From an uncultured Rivibacter sp. (lineage in GTDB: Bacteria > Pseudomonadota > Gammaproteobacteria > Burkholderiales > Burkholderiaceae): a stretch of 64,000 nucleotides of DNA. The stretch spans positions 1 through 64,000 of the forward strand of contig CAMLLU010000017.1 in NCBI GenBank assembly GCA_946480925.1. Direction: 5' to 3'. Every line of letters begins with the position of its first letter. Positions within the stretch are counted from its first letter, which is position 1. Below are positions 1-8,262 of the stretch, in pieces. Position numbers and translations under genes: made by a program. The notes beneath the pieces were generated by a model, which saw only the letters and a list, made by a program, of their open reading frames with translations, was not told where the DNA came from and made no database searches.

Positions 1-19
1 TCCTGTATCGAACTTTCAT
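1..19 (-). CDS. Start of a gene running off the left edge (partial)
   Basis: On the minus strand an ATG at 19 is preceded by GGAGAG at a normal ribosome-binding distance and opens a frame reading M-K-V-R-Y-R before the window ends. It lies just after the stop of the RHS fragment, so it would be the next gene in the same direction. The few visible codons are AT-richer than the neighbours. Only six codons are seen, so no product can be proposed; it could be an RHS-associated small or immunity gene, but that is a guess from position. Confidence 0.35.
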
Positions 20-30
20 CAACTACTCTC

Positions 31-46
31 CGACAGTCTCCTGTCG
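31..46 (-). other. Short hairpin between RHS fragment and next start
   Basis: CGACAG-TCTC-CTGTCG is a perfect 6-bp stem with a 4-base loop, immediately after the RHS fragment's stop codon and before the next putative start on the minus strand. No T-run follows, so it is not a convincing terminator; it may modulate translation or RNA stability of the downstream gene. Confidence 0.4.
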
Positions 47-48
47 CA

Positions 49-684
49 CTAAGCGTACTGGGCGCTGGCCGCCGGGCTGGCGGTGCTGGTCAGCCGCCCG
101 ATGCCGTGGCTGAAGCCCGCGCCGGTCTGGTCGTAGGTCCAGCTGTAGGTCCTGTTGGCCTGCCCGCTCTGGCTGTAGACGATGCCCGTCAAGCGGCTCA
201 GTTCGTCGTGGCTGTAGGTGGCCAGCACGCCCCTGGAGTCGGTGCGGGTCTTGAGGTTGCCAATTTCGTCGTAGGTGTGGCTGGCGGTGCCGGTGTCGGG
301 GCTGACGAGCTGGGTGGCCTCGCCCAGGCCGTTGCGCGGGTACTGGGTCACGAGGTTGCGCGGGTCGGTGACCTTGTTCAGCCGCCCCGCCCCGTCGTAG
401 CCGAACTGGGTCTTGCCCGCCTTCGCGTCGGTGCTGTCCTTGGCCTGGTTCAGGCTGTCGTAGGTGGTCACCGTGTTGAAGCCGAAGCCGCCGACCCCGG
501 GCGCCTGGATGGTCTTGGTCGGGTTGCGTTGGGCGTCGTATTCGTAGGTGGTCACCGGTGCCGGTGAGACGGGCACCGGTGGCAGGCTCTGGGCCCAGGC
601 CGGTGCGGTGGCCAGGAGGCTTTGGCTGCCCACGAGTGCAGCGATGCTCGCCGCCGTGATGCGGCGGATGGTGTGCTTGCTCAT
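49..684 (-). CDS. Secreted RHS/YD-repeat protein, short N-terminal form
   Basis: The 211-aa product starts at the ATG at 684, preceded by GGGAGTGAGGGA. Residues 1-33 form a Sec-type signal peptide (basic start, hydrophobic Ala/Ser/Leu core, Ala-Trp-Ala-Gln). The rest is a run of YD repeats (TTYEYDAQRN, TTYDSLNQ, FGYDGAGRL, HTYDEIGNL, YSHDELSRL, WTYDQTGAG), the beta-strand units that build RHS shells. RHS proteins usually exceed 1000 residues; this one stops in the middle of a repeat (..SAQYA, where a YD unit would continue), so the core, the DPxG-type cleavage region and any toxin tip are missing. It looks like a truncated or displaced RHS 5' end. Whether the remainder lies beyond the edge cannot be seen. 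A complete secreted RHS gene lies at 57295-61611. Confidence 0.8.
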   Translation of the reverse strand: MSKHTIRRITAASIAALVGSQSLLATAPAWAQSLPPVPVSPAPVTTYEYDAQRNPTKTIQAPGVGGFGFNTVTTYDSLNQAKDSTDAKAGKTQFGYDGAGRLNKVTDPRNLVTQYPRNGLGEATQLVSPDTGTASHTYDEIGNLKTRTDSRGVLATYSHDELSRLTGIVYSQSGQANRTYSWTYDQTGAGFSHGIGRLTSTASPAASAQYA

Positions 685-958
685 TCCCTCACTCCCTGTC
701 GTTGGTGCCATCCTGACCCGATGTTTGATTTGGTGCTTCACCAATCCCCCTGCTGCACTGCAATGTGCAACTTGAACTTGTTCGGTGGTTCTTTTTGCGC
801 GCGGGATGGTACCTGCTCTCCCGCTCGAGGCATCACATCCTTGGGAAGGACTACGTTCGGGAATCAAAGCCTATCTCTGCACGACCAATTCACCAGCTGA
901 CTGTCGACGAACGAGCAATCAATCACCTCTCGGCAGGGCCTGGGTCTACCTTGGATAG

Positions 959-1711
959 TTAGCCCAGCGGTCCGCGGCTGGGCACCATCCGCCGCCGAAG
1001 CCCGTCGAGATCGAGCACACGCAGGCCGCCGTATTCGATGCGGATGAGCCCGCCCTCCTGCAGCACGTGCAGCGCCTCGTTCACGCGCTGGCGCGACAGG
1101 CCCACCAGGTAGGCCAGCTCCTGCTGCGTGATGCGCAGCACCTCGCCCACGCCCGGGTACAGCGTGGGGTGGAACAGCGCCGCGAGGCTGCGTGCCACGC
1201 GTGAGTCGGGGTCGTTCAGGCGGTCGATCTCGCGCGCCGCGATGAACTGGCCCAGCCGCTCGTTGAGCTGGTTGAGCACGAAGCGGTTGAAGGGGATGCT
1301 GGTTTCGAGCAGCCAGTGGAAGGTGTCGATCGGCAGCCCCGCGACGACGCTCTTGCGCAGCGCCTGGATGTTGTAGCGGTAGACCTCGCGCTTGAGCAGC
1401 GTGCCTTCGCCGAACCAGCCGCCCGGCGGCACGCCGGTGAAGGTGATGGCCGCGCCGTCGGTGCTGTCGTTGCTCATCTTGAGCAACCCATCGACCACGC
1501 CGAACCAGAAGGTGGCCGGCTTGCCGATCTTGCAGACAAGCTCACCTGCTTCGGCGTCGGCCACCTGCAGCTCGTTGATCACACGCTCGCGGCTGGCCTC
1601 GTCGAGCACCGCCAGCCACGGCACCATCGCGAGTTCCGCATCGGTGGCCGCGCGCGCTCGCTGCCTCAGGGGCGGCACGCGGGGGGCGTTGGGGAATTCG
1701 ATGTACGACAT
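959..1711 (-). CDS. Crp/Fnr-family transcriptional regulator
   Basis: The 250-aa protein has a cyclic-nucleotide-binding-like beta barrel (about residues 30-150), a long dimer helix, and a C-terminal winged helix-turn-helix (about 185-235) of the HTH_Crp type (ITQQELAYLVGLSRQRVNEALH). No Fnr-style N-terminal cysteine cluster is present, so an iron-sulfur sensor is unlikely. The recognition helix reads SRQRVNE instead of the SRETVGR of E. coli Crp, so the DNA half-site should differ from TGTGA. The gene diverges from the acyl-CoA synthetase and Liv transporter block, and the shared upstream region carries TGTC-N8-GACA boxes. It is the obvious candidate regulator of that block. The effector is unknown. 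Confidence 0.88.
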   Translation of the reverse strand: MSYIEFPNAPRVPPLRQRARAATDAELAMVPWLAVLDEASRERVINELQVADAEAGELVCKIGKPATFWFGVVDGLLKMSNDSTDGAAITFTGVPPGGWFGEGTLLKREVYRYNIQALRKSVVAGLPIDTFHWLLETSIPFNRFVLNQLNERLGQFIAAREIDRLNDPDSRVARSLAALFHPTLYPGVGEVLRITQQELAYLVGLSRQRVNEALHVLQEGGLIRIEYGGLRVLDLDGLRRRMVPSRGPLG

Positions 1712-1792
1712 GCTGCTTCGAACGCTCGTGCCGATTGACGTCGCGGTGACAGTTGCGCCTCGGGAAAGCCCCCCTCGGGGTGTCCCTAGGAT

Positions 1793-1852
1793 TGTCAGCA
1801 GAACGACAACCTGGCGTCAAACTTGTCTCTAAGCTGTCTCCCACAAGACAGC
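1793..1852. promoter_or_regulatory. Paired TGTC-N8-GACA operator-like boxes
   Basis: Positions 1833-1852 form a perfect palindrome, GCTGTCT-N6-AGACAGC. Positions 1792-1809 form a second, shorter one, TTGTC-N8-GACAA. Both share TGTC-N8-GACA; their centres (1842.5 and 1800.5) are 42 bp apart, four helical turns. The 16-bp core with a 6-bp centre matches the geometry of Crp-family sites. They lie between a divergent Crp/Fnr gene and the acyl-CoA synthetase gene. A weaker TGAC-N8-GACA lies at 1736-1751. Symmetry and spacing are seen; binding by the adjacent regulator is inferred. Confidence 0.65.
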
Positions 1853-1905
1853 AGCACGCCATGCCGATGCTGCGGCGAGCCCTACAGGCAAAGGAGACAG
1901 ACGCA

Positions 1906-3852
1906 GTGGAAGCGACCTTCCCGCGATTGCTGCTCGAGCATGCAGCCAAGCGCCCCGAGGCACCGGCCTTGCGCGAAAAGGAGTTCGGCATCTGGCAGAC
2001 CTTCACGTGGCGTGAACTGGCCGAGCTGGTGCGCCACATGGCCTGCGGCCTGGCGGCCGCCGGGCTGCGACGAGGCCAGCACCTCGTGGTGGTGGGCGAG
2101 AACCGGCCGCGGCTGTATGCCGGCATGCTGGCGGCGCAGTCGCTGGGCGCCATTCCGGTGCCGCTGTACCAGGACGCCGGGGCCGCCGAGTTCGTCTTCC
2201 CGCTCGACAACGCCGAAGTGGTGCATGCCATCGTCGAAGACCAGGAGCAGGTGGACAAGCTGCTCGAGATCCGCGCGCAGTGCCCTCGCCTGGCGCACAT
2301 CTGGTTCGACGACCCGCGGGGCCTGCGCAACTACAGGGAACCGGGACTCGCCTCGATCGATGCGCTGCTCGAGGAAGGCCGGCGCTTCGAGGCCCAGCAC
2401 CCGCAGTTCTATCTGCAGGAGGTGGCGAAGGCGTTCCCGTCCGACGTGGCGGCGATGTTCTTCACCTCGGGCACCACCGGCCACCCGAAAGGCGTGGTGC
2501 ACACGCATGCGAGCCTGCTCGACCGGGCCATGGCCGGCGCGCGCTTCGACAAGCTCACCTCGAGCGAAGAAGTGCTGGCCTACCTGCCGCCGGCCTGGAT
2601 CGGGCAGAACTGTTTTTCGTATGCGCAGTGGCTGGTGTGCGGCTACGTCGTCAACTGCCCCGAGTCGTCCAGCACGGTGAGCATCGACCTGAAGGAGATC
2701 GGGCCCACCTACTACTTCGCGCCGCCGCGCATCTTCGAAGGCCTGCTCACCAGCGTGATGATCCGCATGGAAGACGCCAGCCGCATCAAGCGCTGGCTCT
2801 TCAACCGCTGCATGGACGTGGCCCGCCGCGTGGGCCCGGCCCGCATGGACCGCAAGCCGGTGGGCACGCTCGACGGCCTGCTCTACGCGCTGGGCGACGT
2901 GCTGATCTACGGGCCGCTGCGCAACACGCTGGGCTTCTCGCGCGTGCGGGTGGCCTACACCGCGGGCGAGGCCATCGGGCCCGACCTCTTCACCTTCTAC
3001 CGGGCCATCGGCATCAACCTCAAGCAGCTGTACGGCTCCACCGAGACGGCCGTGTTCGTGTGCCTGCAGCCCGACCATGAAGTGAAGCCCGACACGGTGG
3101 GCGTGCCGATCGACGGCGTGGAGATCAGGGTGGCCGACAACGGCGAGGTGCTCATCCGCTCCGGCGGCCTGCTCAAGGAGTACTACAAGAACCCGCAGGC
3201 CACGGCCGAGGTGAAGACGGCCGACGGCTGGTACCGCAGCGGCGATGCAGGCTTTCTCGATGCCTCGGGGCACCTGAAGATCATCGACCGCGCCAAGGAC
3301 GTGGGCCGCATTGCCGGCGGTGACAACGACGGCGCGATGTTCGCGCCCAAGTACGTGGAGAACAAGCTGAAGTTCTTCCCGTACATCAAGGAGGCCGTGG
3401 CCTTCGGCGACCAGCGCGAGAAGGTGTGTGCCTTCATCAACATCGACTTCGAGGCCGTGGGCAACTGGGCCGAGAAGCGCAACCTGCCCTATGCCGGCTA
3501 TACCGACCTGGCAGCCAAGCCCGAGGTGTACGAGCTGGTGCGCGACTGCGTGGCCAAGGTCAATGCCGACCTCGCGGCCGACGAGCGGCTGGCCGGCAGC
3601 CAGGTGAGCCGCTTCCTCGTGCTGCACAAGGAGCTCGATGCCGACGACGGCGAGCTCACGCGCACCCGCAAGGTGAGACGCGGCTACATCGGCGAGAAGT
3701 ACGCCGTGCTGGTGGATGCGCTGTACGGCGGCAAGGACGCGCAGTACATCGAGACCCAGGTGAAGTTCGAGGACGGCCGCACCGGTGTGGTGTCAGCCGA
3801 GTTGCGCATCGTCGATGCACCCACCTACCCTGCCGTCAGGAGGGCCGCATGA
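1906..3852 (+). CDS. Long-chain-type acyl-CoA synthetase (AMP-forming)
   Basis: This 648-aa ANL-family enzyme should activate a carboxylic acid to its acyl-AMP and then CoA thioester. The phosphate-binding loop TSGTTGHPKG lies near residues 186-195, YGSTET near 375, the GWYRSGD aspartate motif near 440 and DRAKD near 461; the length matches long-chain (FadD15/AAE15-like) synthetases. I chose the GTG at 1906 because AAAGGAGACAG precedes it closely, nearly the same leader as the binding-protein gene at 6803; an upstream ATG (1861) has no such site. Its stop overlaps the next start (ATGA), so it is co-translated with the Liv transporter genes, implying the importer delivers an acid that is trapped as a CoA ester. 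The substrate (fatty or aromatic acid) is unresolved. Confidence 0.88.
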   Translation: MEATFPRLLLEHAAKRPEAPALREKEFGIWQTFTWRELAELVRHMACGLAAAGLRRGQHLVVVGENRPRLYAGMLAAQSLGAIPVPLYQDAGAAEFVFPLDNAEVVHAIVEDQEQVDKLLEIRAQCPRLAHIWFDDPRGLRNYREPGLASIDALLEEGRRFEAQHPQFYLQEVAKAFPSDVAAMFFTSGTTGHPKGVVHTHASLLDRAMAGARFDKLTSSEEVLAYLPPAWIGQNCFSYAQWLVCGYVVNCPESSSTVSIDLKEIGPTYYFAPPRIFEGLLTSVMIRMEDASRIKRWLFNRCMDVARRVGPARMDRKPVGTLDGLLYALGDVLIYGPLRNTLGFSRVRVAYTAGEAIGPDLFTFYRAIGINLKQLYGSTETAVFVCLQPDHEVKPDTVGVPIDGVEIRVADNGEVLIRSGGLLKEYYKNPQATAEVKTADGWYRSGDAGFLDASGHLKIIDRAKDVGRIAGGDNDGAMFAPKYVENKLKFFPYIKEAVAFGDQREKVCAFINIDFEAVGNWAEKRNLPYAGYTDLAAKPEVYELVRDCVAKVNADLAADERLAGSQVSRFLVLHKELDADDGELTRTRKVRRGYIGEKYAVLVDALYGGKDAQYIETQVKFEDGRTGVVSAELRIVDAPTYPAVRRAA

Positions 3853-4730
3853 TGGCCGCCACCTCCGCATTGCGCGCCGCGACCACGCCGGCCGCCGAAG
3901 TGCCGCTGCGCAAGGCCGTGGACGCCGCCAACGACTCGCGGCCCACCAGCGCGCGCAGCACGGGCGACGTGATCCTCGACGTGCAGAACATCTCGCTCGC
4001 CTTCGGCGGCGTGAAGGCGCTCACCGACATCAGCTTCAACGTGCGCGAGCACGAGATCCGCGCCATCATCGGCCCCAACGGTGCCGGCAAGAGCTCGATG
4101 CTCAACTGCATCAACGGCGTGTACCAGCCGCAGCAGGGCTCCATCACCTTCCGCGGCCAGACCTTCAGGCACATGAACTCGCGCCAGGTGGCCGAGATGG
4201 GCGTGGCGCGCACCTTCCAGAACCTGGCGCTGTTCAAGGGCATGAGCGTGCTCGACAACATCATGACGGGCCGCAACCTGCGCATGAAGTGCAACCTCTT
4301 CTGGCAGGCGCTGCGCATCGGGCCCGCCGTGCGTGAAGAGATGGCGCACCGCGAGTTCGTCGAACGCATCATCGACTTCCTGGAGATCCAGGCCTGGCGC
4401 AAGACGCCGGTGGGCCGCCTGCCCTACGGCCTGCAAAAGCGCGTGGACCTGGGCCGTGCGCTCGCGATGCAGCCGCAGGTGCTGCTGCTCGACGAGCCGA
4501 TGGCCGGCATGAACGTCGAAGAGAAGCAGGACATGTGCCGTTTCATCCTCGACGTGAACGACGAGTTCGGCACCACCATCGTGCTGATCGAGCACGACAT
4601 GGGCGTGGTGATGGACATCTCCGACCGCGTGGTGGTGCTCGACTACGGCAGGAAGATCGGCGACGGCACGCCCGACGAGGTGCGCAACAACCCGGAGGTC
4701 ATCAAGGCCTACCTGGGCACGAGCCACTGA
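3849..4730 (+). CDS. Liv-type ABC transporter ATPase (LivG-like)
   Basis: The 293-aa ATPase belongs to the branched-chain amino acid/amide uptake family. Walker A GPNGAGKSS is near residue 75, Walker B VLLLDEP near 210, and the C-terminal extension ending VIKAYLG is typical of LivG. The signature motif is a divergent LPYGLQKR instead of LSGGQ, common in this subgroup. About 38 extra residues rich in Ala/Thr/Arg precede the ABC domain. The start codon overlaps the synthetase stop. It should energise the two permeases that follow, paired with the second ATPase at 8263-9069. Confidence 0.92.
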   Translation: MMAATSALRAATTPAAEVPLRKAVDAANDSRPTSARSTGDVILDVQNISLAFGGVKALTDISFNVREHEIRAIIGPNGAGKSSMLNCINGVYQPQQGSITFRGQTFRHMNSRQVAEMGVARTFQNLALFKGMSVLDNIMTGRNLRMKCNLFWQALRIGPAVREEMAHREFVERIIDFLEIQAWRKTPVGRLPYGLQKRVDLGRALAMQPQVLLLDEPMAGMNVEEKQDMCRFILDVNDEFGTTIVLIEHDMGVVMDISDRVVVLDYGRKIGDGTPDEVRNNPEVIKAYLGTSH

Positions 4731-4757
4731 AGCACTGAAGACGAAGGACGCAACGAC

Positions 4758-5687
4758 ATGGGCTTCTTTCTCGAAACACTCTTCGGCGGCCTGATGGCGG
4801 GCATGCTGTATTCGCTCATCGCGCTGGGCTTCGTGCTGATCTTCAAGGCCAGCGGCGTCTTCAACTTCGCTCAAGGCGCGATGGTGCTGTTCGCGGCGCT
4901 CGCGATGGCACGCTTCTCGGAATGGCTGCCGCGCTGGACGGGCATCGAGAGCAAGCTCTTCGCCAACGTGGCCGCCTTCGTGCTGGCCATGGTGGTGATG
5001 GTGGCCGTGGCCTGGCTGATCGAGCGGCTGTGCCTGTCGAAGCTGGTGAACCAGGAAGGCATCACGCTGCTGATGGCCACGCTGGGCATCACCTACTTCC
5101 TCGACGGCTTCGGCCAGACGCTGTTCGGCTCCGACATCTACAAGATCGACGTCGGCATGCCCAAGGACCCGGTGATCGTGGCCGAGAGCATGTTCCAGGG
5201 CGGCATCCTCATCAGCAAGGAAGACCTCTACGCCGCGCTCATCGCCGCGGCGCTGGTGCTGGTGCTTTCGCTGTTCTTCCAGAAGACCGCCACCGGCCGC
5301 GCACTGCGTGCCGTGGCCGACGACCACCAGGCGGCGCAGTCGATCGGCATTCCGCTCAACCGCATCTGGGTCATCGTGTGGAGCGTGGCGGGTTTCGTCG
5401 CGCTGGTGGCCGGCATCATCTGGGGCAGCAAGCTGGGCGTGCAGTTCTCGCTGTCACTGGTGGCGCTGAAGGCGCTGCCGGTGGTGATCCTGGGCGGGCT
5501 CACCTCGGTGCCCGGCGCCATCATCGGCGGGCTGATCATCGGCGTGGGCGAAAAGCTCTCGGAGATCTACATCGGGCCGAAGCTGGGCGGCGGCATCGAG
5601 ATCTGGTTCGCGTACGTGTTGGCGTTGCTGTTCCTGCTCGTCAGGCCCCAGGGGCTGTTCGGCGAGAAGATCATCGACCGGGTGTGA
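4758..5687 (+). CDS. Liv-type ABC permease (LivH-like)
   Basis: A 309-aa integral membrane protein with about eight hydrophobic segments, typical of LivH. It begins with the family pattern of a first helix followed by GLMAGMLYSLIALGFVLIF, and carries the conserved RALRAVADD..AAQSIGI cytoplasmic loop (about residues 180-200) that contacts the ATPase. The final segment LLFLLVRPQGLFG is also characteristic. It lies between livG-like and livM-like genes with a short gap, so it belongs to the same transcript. LivH-type permeases carry amino acids, amides or aromatic acids; the linked CoA ligases favour an acid here. Confidence 0.92.
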   Translation: MGFFLETLFGGLMAGMLYSLIALGFVLIFKASGVFNFAQGAMVLFAALAMARFSEWLPRWTGIESKLFANVAAFVLAMVVMVAVAWLIERLCLSKLVNQEGITLLMATLGITYFLDGFGQTLFGSDIYKIDVGMPKDPVIVAESMFQGGILISKEDLYAALIAAALVLVLSLFFQKTATGRALRAVADDHQAAQSIGIPLNRIWVIVWSVAGFVALVAGIIWGSKLGVQFSLSLVALKALPVVILGGLTSVPGAIIGGLIIGVGEKLSEIYIGPKLGGGIEIWFAYVLALLFLLVRPQGLFGEKIIDRV

Positions 5688-5699
5688 TGGGAGGACTGC

Positions 5700-6776
5700 A
5701 TGCTCTACCGTGAGAACGGCCAGTTCAAGACGAGCTACCGCGCCGACCAGCAGATCTTTCCGATCCTGCAGGACCGCATCGCCATCCTCGGCCTGCTCGC
5801 CATCGCCTTCGTCGTGGTGCCTCTTTCGGCGCCCGAGTACGCGTTCCGCGCCATCCTCATCCCGTTCCTCATCCTCTCGCTCGCCGCGCTGGGCCTGAAC
5901 ATCCTGGTGGGCTATTGCGGGCAGATCTCGCTGGGCACTGGCGCCTTCATGGCGGTGGGCGCGTATGCGGCCTACAACTTCCAGATCCGCATCGAGGGCA
6001 TGCCGCTCATCGCCTCGCTGCTGCTGGGCGGGTTGTGCGCCACCGGCGTGGGCGTGCTGTTCGGCATTCCCTCTTTGCGCATCAAGGGGCTTTACCTCGC
6101 AGTGGCCACGCTGGCCGCACAGTTCTTCGTGGACTGGGCCTTCCTGCGCATCAAGTGGTTCACCAACGATTCGCCGTCGGGCTCGGTCAGCGTCGCCAAC
6201 CTGCAGGTGGCCGGCATCCCGATCGAAAGCCCGGTGGCGAAGTACCTGTTCTGCCTGGTGTTCGTGGCGGTGTTCGCGCTGCTGGCCAAGAACCTGGTGC
6301 GCAGCGCCATCGGCCGCGAGTGGATGGCCATGCGCGACATGGACGTGGCCGCCGCCGTCATCGGCATCCGCCCGGTGTACGCCAAGCTCACCGCGTTTGC
6401 CGTGAGCTCCTTCATCGTGGGCGTGGCCGGTGCGCTGTGGGGCTTCGTGTACCTGGGCTCGTGGGAGCCGGCGGCGTTTTCGATCGACCGCTCGTTCCAG
6501 CTGCTGTTCATGGTCATCATCGGCGGCCTGGGCTCCATCATGGGCAGCTTCTTCGGCGCGGCCTTCATCGTCGTGCTGCCCATCTTCCTGGACCAGGCGC
6601 TGCCCGCGCTCGGCGCCATGGTGGGCCTCACATTCGACACCGCCACCGTGAGCCACGCGGTGCTGATGATCTTCGGCGCGCTCATCGTGTTCTTCCTGAT
6701 CGTGGAGCCGCACGGCCTGGCACGGCTGTGGTCCACGGCCAAGGAGAAGCTGCGCCTGTGGCCGTTCCCCCATTGA
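5700..6776 (+). CDS. Liv-type ABC permease (LivM-like)
   Basis: The 358-aa protein has a roughly 40-residue hydrophilic N-terminus, then about eight to ten membrane segments. Family features are YCGQISLGTGAFMAVGAYAAY (about residues 70-90), the loop GREWMAMRDMDVAAAVIGI and the final LIVEPHGLARLW. GGGAGGA lies just before the ATG, 12 nt after livH ends. With LivH it should form the transmembrane channel of the importer. Confidence 0.92.
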   Translation: MLYRENGQFKTSYRADQQIFPILQDRIAILGLLAIAFVVVPLSAPEYAFRAILIPFLILSLAALGLNILVGYCGQISLGTGAFMAVGAYAAYNFQIRIEGMPLIASLLLGGLCATGVGVLFGIPSLRIKGLYLAVATLAAQFFVDWAFLRIKWFTNDSPSGSVSVANLQVAGIPIESPVAKYLFCLVFVAVFALLAKNLVRSAIGREWMAMRDMDVAAAVIGIRPVYAKLTAFAVSSFIVGVAGALWGFVYLGSWEPAAFSIDRSFQLLFMVIIGGLGSIMGSFFGAAFIVVLPIFLDQALPALGAMVGLTFDTATVSHAVLMIFGALIVFFLIVEPHGLARLWSTAKEKLRLWPFPH

Positions 6777-6802
6777 TTTCGCAAACCAAAGAGGAGACAG
6801 AC

Positions 6803-8140
6803 ATGAAACTCAAGTCACTCGCCCTGGCGGCCGCTACCGTGGCCGCCGTTGCAGGCGGCACGCTCGGCACGACAGGCGCGCTGGCCCAGGCGAAGGAACA
6901 GTTCTTTCCAGTGCTCTCTTACCGCACCGGCCCCTACGCTCCCAACGGCGTGCCATGGGCCAACGGCTATGTGGACTACCTCAAGCTCGTGAACGCGCAA
7001 GGCGGCATCAACGGGGTGAAGATCGTCTTCGAAGAGTGCGAGACCGGCTACGACACCGGCAAGAGCGTCGAGTGCTATGAGCGCCTGAAGGGCAAGAACG
7101 GCGGGGCCAGCGTGGTGCAGCCGCTGTCCACCGGCGCGACCTTCGCGCTCACCGAAAAGGCGCCGGGCGACAAGATCCCGCTCATCACCGCCGGCTATGG
7201 CCGCAGCGAAAGCCAGGACGGCGGCGTGTTCAAGTGGAACTTCCCGCTCATCGGCACGTACTGGGTGGCGGCCGACGCGCTGGTGCAGCACATCGGCAAG
7301 AAGGAAGGCGGGCTCGACAAGCTCAAGGGCAAGAAGATCGCGCTGGTCTACCACGACAGCCCCTACGGCAAGGAGCCGATCCCGCTGCTGCAGGAACGCG
7401 CCAAGCTGCACGGCTTCGACCTGCAGCTGCTGCCGGTCACCGCCCCCGGCGTGGAGCAGAAGTCCACCTGGCTGCAGGTGCGCCAGAGCCGGCCCGACTA
7501 CGTGCTGCTGTGGGGCTGGGGCGTCATGAACTCCACCGCGCTGAAGGAGGCCCAGGCCACCGGCTACCCGCGCGAAAAGATGTACGGCGTGTGGTGGGCC
7601 GGTGCCGAGCCCGACGTGCGTGACGTGGGCGAAGGCGCCAAGGGCTACAACGCGGTGACCATGCAGCACGGCGCCGAGCCGAACAGCAAGTTCGCGAAGG
7701 ACGTGCTGACGCAGATACACGGCAAGGGCCAGGGCACCGGCCCGAAGGAAGAGGTGGGCTCGGTGCTCTACATGCGCGGCGCCATTTCCGCGATGCTGGG
7801 CGTCGAAGGCGTGCGGCGCGCGCAGGAGCGCTACGGCAAGGGCAAGGTCATGACGGGCGAGCAGGTGCGCTGGGGCCTGGAGAACCTGTCGCTCGACCAG
7901 AAGAAGCTCGACGCCCTGGGCTTCGCCGGCGTGATGCGCCCGGTGAGCACGAGCTGCGCCGACCACCTGGGCGCCAACTGGGCCCGCGTGCACACGTGGG
8001 ACGGCACGAAGTGGAACTTCACGTCCGACTGGCTGCAGGCCGACGAGCAGATCATCAAACCCATGGTCAAGGCGACGGCCGACAAGTACGCTGCGGAGAA
8101 GAAGCTCTCGCGCCGCACTCCGCAGGATTGCCAGACTTAG
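6803..8140 (+). CDS. Periplasmic substrate-binding protein of the Liv-type importer
   Basis: The 445-aa protein has a signal peptide (about residues 1-29, ending GALAQA) and a Peripla_BP_6-type binding fold: PYAPNGVPWANGYVDYLKLVNAQGGINGVKI, followed by the conserved ECETGYDTGKSVECYERLK element with two cysteines that could form a disulfide. It is somewhat longer than E. coli LivJ/LivK and belongs to the subgroup encoded beside acyl-CoA ligases. The ATG at 6803 follows AGAGGAGACAGAC. It defines transporter specificity, which cannot be read from sequence alone. Confidence 0.9.
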   Translation: MKLKSLALAAATVAAVAGGTLGTTGALAQAKEQFFPVLSYRTGPYAPNGVPWANGYVDYLKLVNAQGGINGVKIVFEECETGYDTGKSVECYERLKGKNGGASVVQPLSTGATFALTEKAPGDKIPLITAGYGRSESQDGGVFKWNFPLIGTYWVAADALVQHIGKKEGGLDKLKGKKIALVYHDSPYGKEPIPLLQERAKLHGFDLQLLPVTAPGVEQKSTWLQVRQSRPDYVLLWGWGVMNSTALKEAQATGYPREKMYGVWWAGAEPDVRDVGEGAKGYNAVTMQHGAEPNSKFAKDVLTQIHGKGQGTGPKEEVGSVLYMRGAISAMLGVEGVRRAQERYGKGKVMTGEQVRWGLENLSLDQKKLDALGFAGVMRPVSTSCADHLGANWARVHTWDGTKWNFTSDWLQADEQIIKPMVKATADKYAAEKKLSRRTPQDCQT

Positions 8141-8141
8141 G

Positions 8142-8218
8142 CCCACCCCCGTAGCCGCTGACGCGGCTCCCCCTCGAGGGGGCCGCCCCGGCGGCCCGGC
8201 AGAGCCGGTTCCGCGGCG
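8142..8218. repeat. Intergenic palindromic repeat, copy A
   Basis: GC-rich element starting near CCCCCGTAGC, with a central CCCCCTCGAGGGGG palindrome followed by CCGGC..GCCGG and TTCCGCGG. The segment at 9071-9145 has the same order of sub-motifs with scattered substitutions. It occupies the gap between the binding-protein gene and the second ATPase gene. This kind of nested dyad element recalls REP/BIME-type repeats, though I cannot assign a named family. Confidence 0.6.
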
Positions 8219-8262
8219 CGCACTCGAACGCGTACTCGAAGGAAGCAAGAGAAAGCGTTTCC

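Noticed and set aside
1753..1905. 51-residue extension of the acyl-CoA synthetase from the first in-frame ATG
   Set aside because: It would overlap the operator palindromes, and only the GTG at 1906 has a good ribosome site.
5454..6773. 439-residue His/Glu-rich frame antisense to livM
   Set aside because: The plus strand encodes a clear permease in operon context; the antisense frame is compositional.
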